A stretch of DNA of 11,135 bases from the NCBI GenBank assembly GCA_003503535.1, contig DOCI01000308.1, positions 50,665 through 61,799 of the forward strand, read 5' to 3'. Below the pieces are notes generated by a model, which did not search any database, was not told where the DNA came from, and worked only from the letters and a program-made list of their open reading frames with translations. The DNA is from Planctomycetaceae bacterium (GTDB taxonomy: Bacteria; Planctomycetota; Planctomycetia; Planctomycetales; Planctomycetaceae). Both the position numbers and the translations under genes were made by a program. Below, in pieces: positions 8,783 through 11,135 of this stretch (the stretch's first letter is position 1; each line of letters starts with the position of its first letter).

Positions 8783-9213
8783 TGCACTTCAATTCGTTGT
8801 GGGCCTTCTTCTTCAAGTCCCACGATCTTCAATTCCAGAATCCCTCTCTCATAAACAGCTGCCGTCTGAGAGGCATCGATTTTGAACGGAAGTTCCAGTT
8901 CACGATTCAGGCGACCAAAAGGTCGTTCGCTTTTAAGAACTGTTCCTTCGTCGCTTTCTGATTGCTGACGCTCTGCAGATATTTTGACGCGATCATCCAC
9001 CACATCAATCGCGATATTCTCAAGTTCAGCGCCAGGCAACTCAATGCGAATAATCCACTCGCGATCTTTTTGCCAGACGTTCATCGAGAGAGCACCCTGA
9101 CTCGCCATCAGTCCGTTTCGAAACTCGACCAGAGAGTTGTTCAATTCATGCTGAAGACGCTGAATTGACAGTGGCACCTGTGATTTCAATGGTTTTACAT
9201 ATGTACCGATCAT
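8773..9213 (-). CDS. Small heat-shock protein, Hsp20/alpha-crystallin family (first gene of the pair)
   Basis: Holdase chaperone of 146 residues and first gene of the two-gene operon. ATG 9213 has an excellent AAGGAG seven bases upstream. The alpha-crystallin domain covers about 41-131, from ALSMNVWQKDREWIIRIELPG through RGILELKIVG. ERPFGRLNRELELPF (97-110) is the well-conserved central strand region. The C-terminal oligomerisation motif is IEV at 141-143. The N-terminal arm (MIGTYVKPLKSQVPLSIQRL and on to residue 40) is helical and more hydrophobic than in the second gene, so substrate preference may differ. Upstream lie several inverted repeats (9280-9306, 9393-9443) that could be operators. 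No CIRCE element (TTAGCACTC-N9-GAGTGCTAA) is seen, so the usual HrcA control is not supported. Confidence 0.95.
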   Translation of the reverse strand: MIGTYVKPLKSQVPLSIQRLQHELNNSLVEFRNGLMASQGALSMNVWQKDREWIIRIELPGAELENIAIDVVDDRVKISAERQQSESDEGTVLKSERPFGRLNRELELPFKIDASQTAAVYERGILELKIVGLEEEGPQRIEVQSR

Positions 9214-9279
9214 TTCGTATCTCCTTTTTATTAAATCTTTTCTTAGCCCTCGTCGATGGAGAGGGTACTGTTAGGTGTT

Positions 9280-9306
9280 GCACATCGTGTGCCAATTGAC
9301 ATGGCA
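9280..9306. promoter_or_regulatory. Overlapping inverted repeats upstream of the hsp20 operon
   Basis: GCACA-TCG-TGTGC (9280-9292) overlaps TGCCA-N7-TGGCA (9290-9306). They lie 67-93 bp upstream of the first hsp20 start and could be operator half-sites or a leader hairpin. The TGCCA/TGGCA arms recur in the palindromes at 9393 and 9429. Confidence 0.3.
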
Positions 9307-9392
9307 ACCTGGGGATTGACGCGTAACTTTTTACATAACAATCACTTAAGAGGTTTTTGTCGCATGTTGACAATTAATGCCCGGCCACGACA

Positions 9393-9407
9393 GTGCCATT
9401 ATGGCAC
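9393..9407. promoter_or_regulatory. 15-bp perfect palindrome, copy 1
   Basis: GTGCCAT-T-ATGGCAC, 7-1-7. It is about 180 bp upstream of the hsp20 start and 366 bp upstream of the divergent membrane-protein gene. A near-identical copy lies 36 bp away, centre to centre, so this is probably one of two sites for a dimeric regulator. Confidence 0.4.
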
Positions 9408-9428
9408 CTTTTGCGAGGTGGCCGAAAC

Positions 9429-9443
9429 GTGCCATTGTGGCAT
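9429..9443. promoter_or_regulatory. 15-bp palindrome, copy 2
   Basis: GTGCCATTGTGGCAT, differing from the copy at 9393 at two of 15 positions and still carrying TGCCA-N3-TGGCA. The conserved arms and the 36-bp spacing argue for a paired operator rather than chance. Confidence 0.4.
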
Positions 9444-9772
9444 CCTGTTAATACTTGACGGTTACGTAGAAAATCCGTGGGACTTACCACTCTGACCATC
9501 ACAATAGAGGGGAAGATCTTCAGAGAGGCCGGCTCAGATTACGATCTGATAGATAAGAATGGACTTCGATTCAGCCAGGGAAGGCTTGCGCCGGTGTCGC
9601 CGTGCGGTCGAATTCTCATCTCAATCTGAAATTCATGATTCTCTGCAAGGTTTTCAATCACCATTTGCTGCTTATTTCCGGGGCAAAATTTGCCCGCAAG
9701 GTAGCAGGTTCGAGTTGAACAGTTCAGAGAATCTGAAGATAGAATCTGTGTGACCAGGGAAGGTCAGAACTC
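9444..9772. other. Intergenic leader region before the membrane-protein gene
   Basis: No convincing gene: the 64-codon frame at 9559-9753 has no ribosome binding site or recognisable protein features. The stretch holds several perfect palindromes: GAAGATCTTC (9512-9521), TCAGAT-TACG-ATCTGA (9534-9549), GGGCAAA-A-TTTGCCC (9681-9695), TGAAC-A-GTTCA (9716-9726) and TTCAGA-GAA-TCTGAA (9723-9737), the last two overlapping. The final one ends 35 bp before the start codon. A structured leader or a multi-operator region is possible. No clear -35/-10 pair was found; TTGACG at about 9454 lacks a partner. Confidence 0.4.
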
Positions 9773-11135
9773 ATGAGTGTTAAATTTGCGGGCTCGCGCA
9801 ATATCGATGATCGCCGCCGTCGCCGGCTGGCCGGTGAAAACGAGGGGCATCCGGAACCGACTCCAGCGATCGCAAAGGCTGGTGGATATTGGAAAATCCA
9901 TCGCCCCAACGACGAAACCTGCATCGATGCTCGTTCGCCAATCGCCAGTTTGCTTCCCCATGGTCGCGTTCAAGTGATGCTGATTTGCTGTGGATTTCCA
10001 TTGATAATGGCCTTGGTCGTCTCTGCTATGCAATGGATCACACTACCTGCAGACCATCCGTTGATGGCTTCACTGAACCTGCAAACGGGGTTTGCATGGC
10101 GTTTTTTCACTGGCTTAATTCTGCTGGCCTGTGCAGGAACCTGCTGGCTGATCAGCTGGTTTCGCTCAGCCAGCGTGCGCGATTTTGATGGATGCTTCAA
10201 GTCGTGGTACTGGTCTGGTTGGGTGTTTGCAATTTTCGGAATTGCAGCCGGGTGTGAACTGCACACCATTGGGGCTGAACTTCTTGCCAGTTACACGCGT
10301 ATCGAAATCCCGCTCTTAAAATCGTGCCTGTGGATGGTCCTTGCAGCTGCACTGTTGATCGAACCTGCACGTTGTTTCACACGGGAAATGTGGTTTTGCC
10401 GTCGAAGCTGGGTCTCTTTTGTAAGCTGCTGTTTTGCGATGTTCTCTTATCTGTATGCGACCTGGTCTCTCCATCAGGAAGATCAATTCCGCTATGCAGA
10501 AGCCTGGCAGTTTGTGGCGGCATTAATGTCAATTATGACACCGACCCTGATGTTCTCTGCTCTCATCTCGCAAACACACTATGTGATGTATGTCACTTCT
10601 GATCCCGTCAAAAAGCGACAAAGTTGGATCATTCAGGGAATGATTCAAGCCTGCCACAGAAGCGGCTACGGACTTTCCCAAGCGGCTTCAGGTGTCGCTC
10701 TCATCGCTAAAAAAGCGGCAGAAAAGAGATACCTCTCTGAATCAGTCGAAGAGGCCAAAGATCAGAACTCTCAGCAGACCACTCAGAAGTCGACTCGAAA
10801 GCAAGTCGTGAAAAAAGTTGATAAACCGGTGGAGACGGTCTCCGGGAAAACGGTGAAACCACAGACAAAAACGACAGTTAAAACCGAAGAAGCAAGCACA
10901 ATCACAGATGCTTCAGAACCAAACGTGGAAAAGGCACCACGGAAAGGACTTTTCTCAGGTGTATTTGGTCGGAAGAAATCGAAATCCATCTCTGAACATG
11001 AACAAACCTCTTCAGATGGTGCTGAACCTCAATTAAAAATCGCTGAAAAGACAACTTCCGCCAGGGCATCAGTTCAGAAATCGAATACCTCAAAATCGAC
11101 CGCTGCCAATACGGAAGAGGAATCCTCCGCGAATA
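9773..11135 (+). CDS. Multi-pass membrane protein with long charged C-terminal tail (3' end cut by window), function unknown
   Basis: 454 codons are visible and the frame is open at the right edge. ATG 9773 is supported by GGGAAGG about ten bases upstream and an in-frame TAG at 9740. The N-terminus is basic (IDDRRRRRLAGENE, residues 11-24), then come six likely transmembrane helices: about 68-88, 109-129, 146-163, 184-198, 213-231 and 247-265. Residues 280-320 form an amphipathic basic segment. From about 325 to the end the chain is rich in K, S, T, E and Q and is probably disordered, interrupted by a glycine/phenylalanine-containing basic patch KGLFSGVFGRKKSKS (391-405). The basic N-terminus suggests both termini are cytoplasmic (positive-inside rule, inference). 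No catalytic motif is recognised. It looks like a planctomycete-type conserved hypothetical protein. It is divergent from the hsp20 operon across a 559-bp palindrome-rich region. Confidence 0.8.
   Translation, partial: MSVKFAGSRNIDDRRRRRLAGENEGHPEPTPAIAKAGGYWKIHRPNDETCIDARSPIASLLPHGRVQVMLICCGFPLIMALVVSAMQWITLPADHPLMASLNLQTGFAWRFFTGLILLACAGTCWLISWFRSASVRDFDGCFKSWYWSGWVFAIFGIAAGCELHTIGAELLASYTRIEIPLLKSCLWMVLAAALLIEPARCFTREMWFCRRSWVSFVSCCFAMFSYLYATWSLHQEDQFRYAEAWQFVAALMSIMTPTLMFSALISQTHYVMYVTSDPVKKRQSWIIQGMIQACHRSGYGLSQAASGVALIAKKAAEKRYLSESVEEAKDQNSQQTTQKSTRKQVVKKVDKPVETVSGKTVKPQTKTTVKTEEASTITDASEPNVEKAPRKGLFSGVFGRKKSKSISEHEQTSSDGAEPQLKIAEKTTSARASVQKSNTSKSTAANTEEESSAN

Noticed and set aside
9214..9262. 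RNA thermometer: minus-strand TCTCC (9262-9258) pairing with the hsp20 Shine-Dalgarno GGAGA (9224-9220)
   Set aside because: Only five base pairs with a 33-nt loop, and it competes with a local CCCTC/GAGGG hairpin; too weak to claim.
9403..9416. Sigma-54 promoter (TGGCAC...TTGC) downstream of the palindrome at 9393
   Set aside because: The GG and GC elements are two bases too close together for a -24/-12 promoter.
9214..9500. CIRCE/HrcA operator for the hsp20 genes
   Set aside because: No TTAGCACTC-N9-GAGTGCTAA-like sequence is present; the palindromes there have different arms and shorter spacers.
9700..9720. tRNA T-loop-like GGTTCGAGT
   Set aside because: The flanking stem does not pair and no acceptor, D or anticodon arms are present. 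The GGTTCAAAA ends of the 36-bp repeats were rejected as tRNA remnants for the same reason.
9559..9753. 64-residue open frame before the membrane-protein gene
   Set aside because: No Shine-Dalgarno, crosses several palindromes and shows no protein features; more likely non-coding leader.

Overview
The window looks like chromosomal DNA of a planctomycete (Planctomycetaceae such as Gimesia or Rubinisphaera). GC is near 50 % by eye. The gene content is typical of that group: a long PilM-type protein, a thiamine phosphate synthase with an N-terminal ThiD2-like domain, a Tat-exported sugar isomerase/epimerase-like protein, an exported WD40 propeller and a lineage-type membrane protein with a charged tail. 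The phylum assignment is inferred from protein style; no rRNA or other marker is present. No transposase, integrase, phage gene, CRISPR array, rRNA or tRNA is visible.

Layout: (1) 1-1384, minus strand: pilM-like gene, cut by the left edge, with a PilN-like NLLP motif and membrane helix fused after the PilM domain. (2) 1385-1815: 431 bp intergenic. (3) 1816-2916, minus: ThiD2-ThiE fusion. (4) 3116-4045, minus: secreted alpha/beta-hydrolase. (5) 4335-5825, plus: P-loop NTPase with two transmembrane helices between Walker A and Walker B, an arrangement like KAP NTPases. (6) 5981-6949, plus: Tat-exported TIM-barrel protein. (7) 7098-8132, minus: exported seven-bladed WD40 protein, convergent with (6). 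(8) 8289-8702 and 8773-9213, minus: two different small heat-shock proteins in tandem with a good terminator. (9) 9214-9772: 559 bp divergent intergenic region full of palindromes. (10) 9773-11135, plus: six-helix membrane protein with a long charged tail, cut by the right edge.

Most genes look independently transcribed and belong to housekeeping or envelope functions; only the hsp20 pair is a clear operon. The most unusual structure is non-coding. Three 36-bp direct repeats, each made of three 10-bp-spaced ATCYGYG units followed by GTTCAAAA, lie at 3058, 4075 and 5906. They separate thiE, the esterase, the NTPase and the isomerase from each other. Next in interest are the PilM-PilN junction, the membrane NTPase, two covarying hairpins between convergent genes, and a pair of near-identical 15-bp palindromes upstream of the hsp20 genes. 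I see no convincing complete new multi-gene system; the repeat family and the NTPase are the best leads.
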